A stretch of 64,000 nt of DNA from Arthrobacter sp. ISL-28 (GTDB lineage Bacteria > Actinomycetota > Actinomycetes > Actinomycetales > Micrococcaceae): NCBI RefSeq assembly GCF_018613875.1, contig NZ_JAGGPJ010000018.1:48971-112970 (forward strand), written 5' to 3'. Below, in pieces: positions 25,773 through 32,131 of this stretch (position 1 is the stretch's first letter; each line of letters starts with the position of its first letter). Under the pieces are notes generated by a model that was given only the letters and a program-made list of their open reading frames with translations, was not told the DNA's origin and did no database searches. The position numbers and the translations under genes were made by a program.

Positions 25773-26387
25773 GTGAGCCTCATCCCAATCCGCCCAGGAT
25801 CGGCGTCCGGTGGCGGGCCGCCGGAACGCAGGGACGCCGCCCGGAACCGGGAACTGCTGCTCGCCGCCGCCCGGGAGCTGATCGACGAATGCGGGGCGGA
25901 CGGGCTCACCATGGACAAACTCGCTGAACGCGCCGGGGTGGGCAAGGGGACCGTCTTCCGCCGCTTTGGCAGCCGTGCGGGGCTCATGATGACCCTGCTC
26001 AGTGATGCCGAGGCCGAGTTCCAGGGCAGGTTCATGTTCGGTCCGCCGCCGCTGGGTCCCGGGGCGCCGCCCCTTGACCGGCTGATCGCCTTCGGTGCCG
26101 GACGCATCGGCTACGTCCTGGAGTACGGTGACCTCGCCCGGGCCGCAGACCATTCGCTCTACAACCGTTTCGAGGTTCCCGCTGTGGTGCTCTGGCACCG
26201 GCACATCGAGTACCTCCTGCGCGCCGCCGGCTTTGACGCGGACCCGTGGCTGATGGCCATGTCACTCAGCGCCACCCTCGACCCGGAGCGGCTGCTCCAT
26301 GCCGTCCGGGTGCACGGCGTTTCCCCGGAGCGGCTCGAGGAAACGTGGCGCGAACTCGTGACGCGCGTGGTCGGATCCGCGGAGTAG
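25773..26387 (+). CDS. TetR/AcrR family transcriptional repressor
   Basis: A 204-residue regulator. The N-terminal helix-turn-helix GLTMDKLAERAGVGKGTVFR (about residues 43-62) is followed by RFGSRAGLMMTLL, the end of the TetR_N domain; the rest is the helical ligand domain. I prefer the GTG at 25773 over the ATG at 25764 because a TAGAAT box overlaps the latter and sits 7 nt before the former. It is divergent from the FMN reductase gene and shares its operator region. The next gene begins 9 bp after its stop, and that gene's probable -10 box overlaps the stop codon. Confidence 0.88.
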   Translation: MSLIPIRPGSASGGGPPERRDAARNRELLLAAARELIDECGADGLTMDKLAERAGVGKGTVFRRFGSRAGLMMTLLSDAEAEFQGRFMFGPPPLGPGAPPLDRLIAFGAGRIGYVLEYGDLARAADHSLYNRFEVPAVVLWHRHIEYLLRAAGFDADPWLMAMSLSATLDPERLLHAVRVHGVSPERLEETWRELVTRVVGSAE

Positions 26388-26390
26388 CGT
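26385..26390 (+). promoter_or_regulatory. -10 box (TAGCGT) overlapping the TetR stop codon
   Basis: TAGCGT contains the TetR stop codon and ends 6 nt before the ATG at 26397. Confidence 0.5.
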
Positions 26391-26396
26391 TGCACC

Positions 26397-27497
26397 ATGA
26401 GCACCGATTCCTCCTCCTCGCCCCTTTCCGCGGCCTCCCGGCCGGAGCCGAACGACGCACATACCATCCGCACCGCCGTGGTGGGCTACGGGCTCTCCGG
26501 CAGCGTCTTCCACGCGCCGCTGATCGCGGCGGACTTCCGATACTCGCTGGACGTCATTGCCACGTCGGACGCCGGGCGCCAGGCGGCCGCCGTCGAGCGT
26601 TATCCGGGGGTGAGGACAGTGCCCGACGGCGACGCCGTCCTCGCCCTTGCGGCGGACCTTGACCTTGTGGTGCTGGGAACCCCGCCCGCCACGCATTACC
26701 CGCTGGCGAAGGCCGCCCTGGAGGCCGGGCTGGACGTGGTGGTGGACAAGCCGTTCGCGGTGACCAGCGCGCAGGGGCGGGAGCTGATCGGCCTGGCCGA
26801 GCGGCTGGGCCGGGTCCTGACCGTGTTCCAGAACCGGCGCTGGGACGGCGACTACCTGACCGTCAAGGGACTGGTGGAGAGCCGCGCGCTCGGCCAGGTG
26901 ACGCGGTTCGAATCACGCTTCGAGCGGTGGTCTCCCGAAGTGTCGAAGGCGTGGAAGGCGGAGGCCACGGCGGCAGACGGCGGCGGCGTCCTGTTCGATC
27001 TCGGCACCCACCTGCTGGATCAGGCCCTCGAACTCTTCGGACCCGGCGAAGTGGTTCACGCGGAGCTCGAGGCCCGGCGGCCCGACGAAAAAGTGGATGA
27101 TGACTGCTTCCTGGTGGTGCGCCACGAGTCCGGTGTGCTCAGCCACCTTTGGATGAACATGCTCTGCGCCCAGCAGGGTCCGCGCTACCGGCTTCTCGGG
27201 TCCGAGGGCGGCTTCACCAAGCACGGTGTGGACCCGCAGGAGCCGTACATCGTGGCCGGCGGAGGTCCGCTGGACGAGGAATACGGTGTGGAGGACCCCG
27301 AATGGGCCGGGACGCTGGGCCGCAACGGCCACCTCGACCGCGTGTCCACCGAACGCGGCGCCTATCCGGAGTTCTACCGGATCCTCGCCGACAAGATTTC
27401 CGACGGCGGCACCGCCTCGGCGCTGCCCGTCCCGGTTGACCCGGCGGGCCCGGTCGAAGTCCTGAAACTCATCGAAAAGGCGCGGGAGCTCGCTTAA
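26397..27497 (+). CDS. Gfo/Idh/MocA family oxidoreductase
   Basis: A 366-residue NAD(P)-dependent sugar or polyol dehydrogenase-like protein. The Rossmann motif TAVVGYGLSGSVFHAPLI (about residues 26-43) and VVDKPFAVTSAQGREL, which contains the conserved EKP/DKP lysine, define the family (PF01408); the C-terminal domain has DGGGVLFDLGTHLLDQAL with the catalytic-region His. The GYGLSGSVFHAP variant is typical of the YdgJ/scyllo-inositol dehydrogenase-like subgroup. The first 22 residues are Ser/Pro-rich and may be disordered. It starts 9 bp after the TetR stop, apparently from its own leaderless promoter, and faces a bidirectional hairpin. Confidence 0.92.
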   Translation: MSTDSSSSPLSAASRPEPNDAHTIRTAVVGYGLSGSVFHAPLIAADFRYSLDVIATSDAGRQAAAVERYPGVRTVPDGDAVLALAADLDLVVLGTPPATHYPLAKAALEAGLDVVVDKPFAVTSAQGRELIGLAERLGRVLTVFQNRRWDGDYLTVKGLVESRALGQVTRFESRFERWSPEVSKAWKAEATAADGGGVLFDLGTHLLDQALELFGPGEVVHAELEARRPDEKVDDDCFLVVRHESGVLSHLWMNMLCAQQGPRYRLLGSEGGFTKHGVDPQEPYIVAGGGPLDEEYGVEDPEWAGTLGRNGHLDRVSTERGAYPEFYRILADKISDGGTASALPVPVDPAGPVEVLKLIEKARELA

Positions 27498-27503
27498 ACA
27501 CCA

Positions 27504-27563
27504 ATCGACTGCTCCGTAACTGCCCTTATGAGGGGTCAAAAGGGCGCTTACGGAGCAATCGAT
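27504..27563. terminator. Bidirectional hairpin between Gfo/Idh and ald genes
   Basis: Arms 27504-27527 and 27540-27563 (24 nt, reading ATCGA.TGCTCCGTAA..CCCTT) match at 21 positions around a 12-nt loop. It separates two convergent genes and lies 6 bp past one stop and 24 bp past the other, so it can stop both. Confidence 0.7.
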
Positions 27564-27587
27564 GGTGGGGTGTTGCGCGGTGGGGTG

Positions 27588-28706
27588 TTACGCGGAGACC
27601 AGCTGGTGCCAATCCGCTACCAGGGGCAGGTTGTGGGCCTCGGAGACGGAGTGGTGTGCCACGTGGCCGGCGGCGATGTTCAGCCCGGCGGCAAGGGCGG
27701 GGTCCTTCTCGAAGGCGGCCTTGACGCCGAGGTTGGCCAGCGAAATGCCGTAGCGGAGTGTGACGTTGGTCAGCGCATACGTGGAGGTGTTCGGGACGGC
27801 GCCGGGCATGTTGGCCACGCAGTAGAAGATCGTGTTGTGGACCTTGTATGTGGGTTCCTGGTGCGTGGTGGGGTGGGTGTCCTCAAAGCAGCCGCCCTGG
27901 TCCACGGCGATGTCCACGAGTACGGAGCCGGGCTTCATGCGGGCCACGAGTTCGTTGGTGACGAGCTTGGGAGCCTTGGCGCCGGGGATCAGCACGGAGC
28001 CGATGACCAGGTCCGCGTCCACGACTGACTTTTCGATCTCGTACTTGTTGGACGCGACCGTCTTGAGCCGGCCCTGGTACTGGGCGTCGAGTTCGCGCAG
28101 GCGGTTGATGTTGATGTCCAGGATGGTGACGTCCGCGCCCAGGCCCAGGGCCATGGCGGCGGCGTTGGTGCCGGCCACGCCGGCGCCCAGGACCACGACC
28201 TTGGCGGGACGGACGCCGGGAACGCCGCCCAGGAGAACGCCTTTGCCGCCGGCGGGCGCCATCAGGGAGGTCGCGCCGACCTGGACGGACAGCCGGCCGG
28301 CAACCTCGGACATCGGGGCCAGCAGGGGAAGGGTGCGGCCTTCCTGGACGGTCTCGTAGGCGATGGCCGTGACGCCGGAGTTGATGAGCTCGCGGGTCAG
28401 TTCCGGCTCCGCAGCGAGGTGGAGGTAGGTGAAGAGGATCAGGCCCTTGCGGAAGCGGTGGTATTCGGCCTTGATGGGTTCCTTGACCTTCATGACCATG
28501 TCGGCGCGGGCCCAGACCTCGTCGGCGTCGGCGACGATTTCGGCACCGGCAATGGCGTATTCCTCGTCCGTGATGCCCGAGCCCAGGCCTGCGCCGCGCT
28601 CCACGAGGACCGTGTGGCCGTGCGTGCGGAATTCGTGAACACCGGCGGCAGTGATGGCGACGCGGAATTCGTTGTTTTTGATCTCTTTGGGGACACCGAT
28701 GATCAT
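27588..28706 (-). CDS. ald: Alanine dehydrogenase
   Basis: A 372-residue NAD-dependent enzyme: L-alanine + NAD+ + H2O to pyruvate + NH4+ + NADH. The N-terminus MIIGVPKEIKNNEFRVAI is the AlaDH/PNT signature with the active-site region; VLGAGVAGTNAAAMALGLGA (about residues 170-189) is the NAD-binding Rossmann motif. Length equals the family norm. GGAGC precedes the ATG. It is divergent from a PucR-type regulator across 235 bp with TCGA-based palindromes, a context known for alanine-induced ald genes. It supports growth on alanine and, with GDH and aminotransferases, nitrogen release. Confidence 0.97.
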   Translation of the reverse strand: MIIGVPKEIKNNEFRVAITAAGVHEFRTHGHTVLVERGAGLGSGITDEEYAIAGAEIVADADEVWARADMVMKVKEPIKAEYHRFRKGLILFTYLHLAAEPELTRELINSGVTAIAYETVQEGRTLPLLAPMSEVAGRLSVQVGATSLMAPAGGKGVLLGGVPGVRPAKVVVLGAGVAGTNAAAMALGLGADVTILDININRLRELDAQYQGRLKTVASNKYEIEKSVVDADLVIGSVLIPGAKAPKLVTNELVARMKPGSVLVDIAVDQGGCFEDTHPTTHQEPTYKVHNTIFYCVANMPGAVPNTSTYALTNVTLRYGISLANLGVKAAFEKDPALAAGLNIAAGHVAHHSVSEAHNLPLVADWHQLVSA

Positions 28707-28822
28707 TTTTTGGGCTCCATGTTCGATGGCTTTTGTGGGCCGGAAGTTGCTGGGGAGTTGTGTTTCCAGAATAGATCCGGCTGTGAGGCAGGTGACAGGA
28801 AACGTTCCTGCCGGAGCAATGG

Positions 28823-28847
28823 AAACCCCGGAATTCCGGGGTTTTTT
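28823..28847 (+). terminator. Palindrome with T-run upstream of the PucR gene
   Basis: A perfect 22-bp palindrome with core CCCCGGAATTCCGGGG is followed on the plus strand by a run of six T (28842-28847), the form of an intrinsic terminator. No plus-strand gene lies just upstream, so it may be an attenuator, a barrier, or an operator. Confidence 0.5.
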
Positions 28848-28873
28848 CGAGAATGATCTCGACGTTTGTCGAG
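28847..28873. promoter_or_regulatory. TCGA-based operator in the ald/pucR divergent region
   Basis: Two overlapping dyads, TCGAGA-N4-TCTCGA (28847-28862) and CTCGAC-N4-GTCGAG (28858-28873), place TCGA at 28847, 28859 and 28869, about one helical turn apart. Probable site of the PucR-type regulator. Confidence 0.6.
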
Positions 28874-28929
28874 TCTGGAAGCGTCAAGTGTCGCCTGCTG
28901 TCCGTTCGCCGGAAACGCCCTCGGGGACG

Positions 28930-28935
28930 TAGTCT
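28930..28935 (+). promoter_or_regulatory. -10 box (TAGTCT) of a leaderless promoter
   Basis: TAGTCT is 6 nt before the PucR ATG at 28942. Confidence 0.6.
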
Positions 28936-28941
28936 TGCTGC

Positions 28942-30159
28942 ATGCAGCACGACGTGGAACAGCTCGTGGAGCGGGTGGCACAGAAGCTGGGCCGCGGGCT
29001 GTCGCTTGAGGACCTGGACGGGCTTCTGCTCGCGTACAGCTCCAATCAGTCGCACGCCGACAGGGTCCGCGTGAACTTCCTCCTCAGCAAACGCGTGCCC
29101 GTGGACGTCAAGGCGTGGCAGCTCTCGCACGGGATCGCCACGGCGGTGCGTCCCGTCGTCGTTCCCGCGAACGAGGAGCTGGGCATGCTGGGACGGGTGT
29201 GCGTCCCGCTGATGGTCCGCGGTTTCCGCGTGGGGTACCTCTGGGTGCAGCAGGACGTTGAGGAGGAAAGTGCGACGGCGATTCTCACCCAGCTGCCCGA
29301 CGTCCGGGATGAGCTTGAGCTGCTCTCTGGGCTGCTGCTGGATTCCAACACCGCCGAGTCTGAATTCCGGCGCAGCCGTGAACGTGAATTCCTGGCGGCC
29401 TGCGCCGGCGAGGCCAATGCCGTGGCTGCCGTGGCGGGCTGGAAGGAAGTGCAGGACCGCGGACCGTGGCAGCTGGTGACGGTCCTGGATGCCGACGGCT
29501 GGTCGGCCGGCCCGGATCCGATCGCCTCCACGCTCATCCACCGGGCCGCCGCACTGCAGGCAACCATCGGCGTGGACGCCGCCCTGTTCAGTGCCGGGGC
29601 CGAAACCCACTCCGTGGTGCTCTTCCGGGAATCCACCGGCCGGGCCAACCACGCCCAGGTGCTGGTGCATTACCAGCTCGAACTCGCCAAACGTTCGGGG
29701 CGCCCGGTCGAACGCATCATCCTCGGAATCAGCGAGGGCTTCACCCGGACCAAGGAGCTGGCGGAGGCGTACCGCCAGTCCAAGGTGGCTGCCCAGGCTG
29801 CGGCGGTGGATGCCCAGCTCGGTGAACTCGTGGATTGCCGGGCCACCGGCGTCTACCAGCTCCTCGCATCAGCCGGCGGCGGCGCCGGCGTCTGGGGCGA
29901 CGCCGGATCCGTGAACTTCCGCGCGCTGGAGGACCACGACCGCGACGGGGAACTGCTGCCCGTGCTGGAGCTCCTCTATGACAACGACGGCTCCGTTCAG
30001 GACGTTGCCGCGAAACTGCACCTGCACCGCAGCAGCATCTACAACCGGCTGGGCCGGATCCGTCAGATCGTGGGGGTGGACCCGCTCAAAGGGATGGCCC
30101 GGCTGGAACTGCATGCCGCCCTCAAAGCGCGGCGCTGGGCGGCACGGCCGCGGATCTAG
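28942..30159 (+). CDS. PucR/CdaR family transcriptional regulator, probable ald activator
   Basis: A 405-residue protein. The last ~65 residues hold the PucR C-terminal HTH (LLPVLELLYDNDGSVQDVAA then LHLHRSSIYNRLGRIRQIVG), which is the DNA-binding part of this family (PF13556). The N-terminal ~300 residues form the sensor and GGDEF-like regions (GYLWVQQD..VVLFRESTGRANHAQVLVHY). The gene is leaderless (TAGTCT, 6 nt). It is divergent from ald, and PucR-type proteins beside ald act as alanine-responsive regulators in other actinobacteria; direct control of ald is inferred from the layout and palindromes. Confidence 0.88.
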   Translation: MQHDVEQLVERVAQKLGRGLSLEDLDGLLLAYSSNQSHADRVRVNFLLSKRVPVDVKAWQLSHGIATAVRPVVVPANEELGMLGRVCVPLMVRGFRVGYLWVQQDVEEESATAILTQLPDVRDELELLSGLLLDSNTAESEFRRSREREFLAACAGEANAVAAVAGWKEVQDRGPWQLVTVLDADGWSAGPDPIASTLIHRAAALQATIGVDAALFSAGAETHSVVLFRESTGRANHAQVLVHYQLELAKRSGRPVERIILGISEGFTRTKELAEAYRQSKVAAQAAAVDAQLGELVDCRATGVYQLLASAGGGAGVWGDAGSVNFRALEDHDRDGELLPVLELLYDNDGSVQDVAAKLHLHRSSIYNRLGRIRQIVGVDPLKGMARLELHAALKARRWAARPRI

Positions 30160-30168
30160 CCCGGAAGG

Positions 30169-30501
30169 TCAGGCCGCATTGCCTTCGCGGCGCGTGCGCC
30201 GTTGACCGGCATGGTGATCCGGCTGGCGCTGTTCGCCGATCTGCTCAGCAGCGGGTTGCTCAGCAGCGGGCTGGTCAACAACGTGGTCTGACGCTGCGGG
30301 GTTGGGAATCTGCGGCCGGCCCTGAAGCTGGCTCCGGCGCTTGGAAATCTTGCCTTCGGCCCACATTGAGACCGCAACGTAGGCCACACAACTGGACGTG
30401 AAGATGGCCGTGTTGTTCAGGTGCACGATCATTCCGAGTACGGCAGACACGCCCATGGCGGCAATGCCCGCCACAATGTGCAACCCCCGGAATCTCAACA
30501 C
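30169..30501 (-). CDS. Small hypothetical membrane protein
   Basis: A 110-residue protein with two hydrophobic segments (GLHIVAGIAAMGVSAVLGMI and TAIFTSSCVAYVAVSMWAEG) and a polar, Gln/Pro/His-rich tail containing the doubled AAEQPAAEQ. No family is recognised. The GTG start is supported by a TACTCT box 6 nt upstream (30508-30513), so it is probably leaderless. It converges on the PucR gene with only 9 bp between them. Confidence 0.6.
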   Translation of the reverse strand: MLRFRGLHIVAGIAAMGVSAVLGMIVHLNNTAIFTSSCVAYVAVSMWAEGKISKRRSQLQGRPQIPNPAASDHVVDQPAAEQPAAEQIGEQRQPDHHAGQRRTRREGNAA

Positions 30502-30507
30502 GAGTAC

Positions 30508-30513
30508 AGAGTA
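30508..30513 (-). promoter_or_regulatory. -10 box (TACTCT) of a leaderless promoter
   Basis: Minus-strand TACTCT is 6 nt before the GTG at 30501. Confidence 0.5.
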
Positions 30514-30596
30514 ACCCCGGCCGCAGGCCCATTTCCCGTGATTCGGGGGATCGTTGCTTGATCCTTATCCCGCCGTCACTGAGGAGCGGCGGCGCG

Positions 30597-31103
30597 TCAT
30601 TTTTGCCCGGTGCCCCTCTTGTGCCCGATGTCGCTGTTGTGTCCGGTGCCCCTCTTGTGCCCGATGTCGCTGTTGTGTCCGGTGCCCCTGTCCGCTTCGT
30701 CGTCCGGGAGATGGCCGTCCCGTTCTGCGGCGGCCTGTTTCTTCTTCTGCCCTTCGAGCCAGGTCATGATCGCGGCCAGCCGGATCCGGCGGTGCGTTCC
30801 GCGGTATTCCACCGGTATTTCGCCCCGGTCCGTCATGTTGCGCAGGTAGGTGTGCGAGATTCCGGCGAGTTCCGCAGCCTGGGAGGTGGTGAGCATCTCC
30901 TCCACGCTGCTTACCGTCACGGCTTCGCCGCGGCTGAACCTGGCCAGGAGGTCGACGACGGCGTCCCTCGCCTGGGGCGGCAGGCGGTGGACCGTGCCGT
31001 CCACGAACACGGTGATATCAGTGCCGCCTTCGAGCGCGTGCTGGAGTCTCTGCGCATCCTCGGCGGGAAGGGCGCCCGCCACCCTGGGAGCTATCAATGC
31101 CAT
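30597..31103 (-). CDS. Helix-turn-helix (excisionase-type) DNA-binding protein with repeat tail
   Basis: A 168-residue protein. Residues 70-117 (MLTTSQAAELAGISHTYLRN then GTHRRIRLAAIMTWL) form a MerR/excisionase-type HTH (PF12728). The first 65 residues resemble the N-terminal region of actinobacterial antitoxin-like HTH proteins (FVDGTVHRLPPQARDAVVDL). The C-terminus is two exact copies of the 12-residue unit RGTGHNSDIGHK plus RGTGQK, encoded by a 36-bp tandem repeat. It is leaderless (TAGGCT). No toxin gene is beside it: the left neighbour is a small membrane protein and the right neighbour a divergent hydrolase. Confidence 0.82.
   Translation of the reverse strand: MALIAPRVAGALPAEDAQRLQHALEGGTDITVFVDGTVHRLPPQARDAVVDLLARFSRGEAVTVSSVEEMLTTSQAAELAGISHTYLRNMTDRGEIPVEYRGTHRRIRLAAIMTWLEGQKKKQAAAERDGHLPDDEADRGTGHNSDIGHKRGTGHNSDIGHKRGTGQK
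30610..30690. repeat. 36-bp tandem repeat, 2.25 copies, in the HTH gene
   Basis: Copies at 30610-30645 and 30646-30681 are identical, followed by 9 bases of a third. The unit encodes 12 residues, so length changes keep the frame. Confidence 0.92.
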
Positions 31104-31109
31104 GGCAGA

Positions 31110-31115
31110 AGCCTA
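31110..31115 (-). promoter_or_regulatory. -10 box (TAGGCT) of the HTH gene
   Basis: Minus-strand TAGGCT is 6 nt before the ATG at 31103. Confidence 0.6.
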
Positions 31116-31158
31116 ACTGCTGCCATGGTGATGGCCCCGGGCCGCGGCCCTGGCGGGG

Positions 31159-31164
31159 TATGCT
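31159..31164 (+). promoter_or_regulatory. -10 box (TATGCT) of a leaderless promoter
   Basis: TATGCT is 6 nt before the hydrolase ATG at 31171. Confidence 0.6.
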
Positions 31165-31170
31165 CAGCGG

Positions 31171-32046
31171 ATGAAACTGGGCGACGGGACGGACGTGTCC
31201 GCGAACGGCCTGACGGGCCGCCTGTACTTGTCGGCCGCCGCTCCAGGGCAGGAGCGCGGATCCTCTAAGCCCCGGTCCTCTCAGCCCGGCTCCTCCCAGC
31301 AAGAGTTCGGCAACGCGGAACGGCCGTCCAAGACGGGCGGGCAGGTCTTCGTGCTGCTCCACGGCATCGGGGTTTCGCACCGTTACCTAGCCCGGCTGCA
31401 CCTTGAACTGGCCAGCGGCAGGCAGGCGCGCGACGCCGTCGTCTATTCCTTCGATCTGCCGGGGTTCGGCGACACGCCGCGACCCGGCCGCCAGGTGTCG
31501 GTAGGTGAATATGCGGCTTTCGTCGCCGCGGTCCTCGCCGACGCCGGTGTCCAGTCCTGCGTGGTGGTGGGCCACTCCATGGGCGTCCAGTTCGCGGTGG
31601 AACTCGCCCTTCAGGAGCCGGACCTGGTCAGCCGCGTGGTGCTCATGGGACCGGTCGTGGATCCTGCCCGGAGGAGCGCGGCCTGGCATGCGCTGGCCCT
31701 GACGCGCGATGCACTGCTCAGCGAAAGCCCGTCCACCAACCTCGTGGTGTTCGGCGACTACTTCAAGGCCGGGCTCCGCTGGTACCTGACCGAGCTGCCG
31801 GTGATGCTGGCATACCCGTTGGAGACGCGGGTGTGCGGCGTTGACCAGCCTGTGCTCGTGCTCCGGGGCAGCAGGGATCCGATCGCGCGCCGTCCCTGGT
31901 GCGAGTTCCTCGCCTCCCAGGCGCAGCATGGAACGTTTGTGGATGTGCTGGGACGCGGGCACGTGGTCCAGGACAGCGCCCCGGAGGCCGTGGCCCAGGC
32001 CATTGTGCACTGGGCCAGCACGGCGGCCGACGATGTCACGGCCTAA
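31171..32046 (+). CDS. Alpha/beta fold hydrolase
   Basis: A 291-residue cytosolic hydrolase (PF00561/PF12697). VFVLLHGIGVSHRYLARL near residue 56 is the HG oxyanion motif, VVVGHSMGVQFAVELAL near residue 130 is the nucleophile elbow with Ser in GHSMG, and GRGHVVQDSAPEAVAQAI near the end holds the catalytic His. The first ~50 residues are Ser/Gly/Gln-rich and low in complexity (SSKPRSSQPGSSQQ), perhaps disordered. The gene is leaderless. It is unlinked to a pathway here, so no substrate can be proposed. Confidence 0.88.
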   Translation: MKLGDGTDVSANGLTGRLYLSAAAPGQERGSSKPRSSQPGSSQQEFGNAERPSKTGGQVFVLLHGIGVSHRYLARLHLELASGRQARDAVVYSFDLPGFGDTPRPGRQVSVGEYAAFVAAVLADAGVQSCVVVGHSMGVQFAVELALQEPDLVSRVVLMGPVVDPARRSAAWHALALTRDALLSESPSTNLVVFGDYFKAGLRWYLTELPVMLAYPLETRVCGVDQPVLVLRGSRDPIARRPWCEFLASQAQHGTFVDVLGRGHVVQDSAPEAVAQAIVHWASTAADDVTA

Positions 32047-32073
32047 GCGGGATCCGCCCGCGTAGCGGCCGAC

Positions 32074-32103
32074 GCCGGCACCCGGAAGGATCCGGGCACC
32101 GGC
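32074..32103. terminator. Hairpin between convergent hydrolase and ptsI genes
   Basis: CCCGGA/TCCGGG (32081-32086 with 32091-32096) is extended by GCCGG/CCGGC after a 2x2 internal loop, followed by TTCAACTT. It probably serves both genes. Confidence 0.55.
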
Positions 32104-32131
32104 TTCAACTTAGGGTGAATGGCCTGATGAG

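Noticed and set aside
26905..26914. GGTTCGAATC, like the T-loop of a tRNA
   Set aside because: It is inside the Gfo/Idh coding sequence and no acceptor, D or anticodon stems can be drawn around it.
27883..29670. 595-codon minus-strand frame across ald and the PucR gene
   Set aside because: It is a GC-driven shadow of two clear genes and would cross their shared promoter region.
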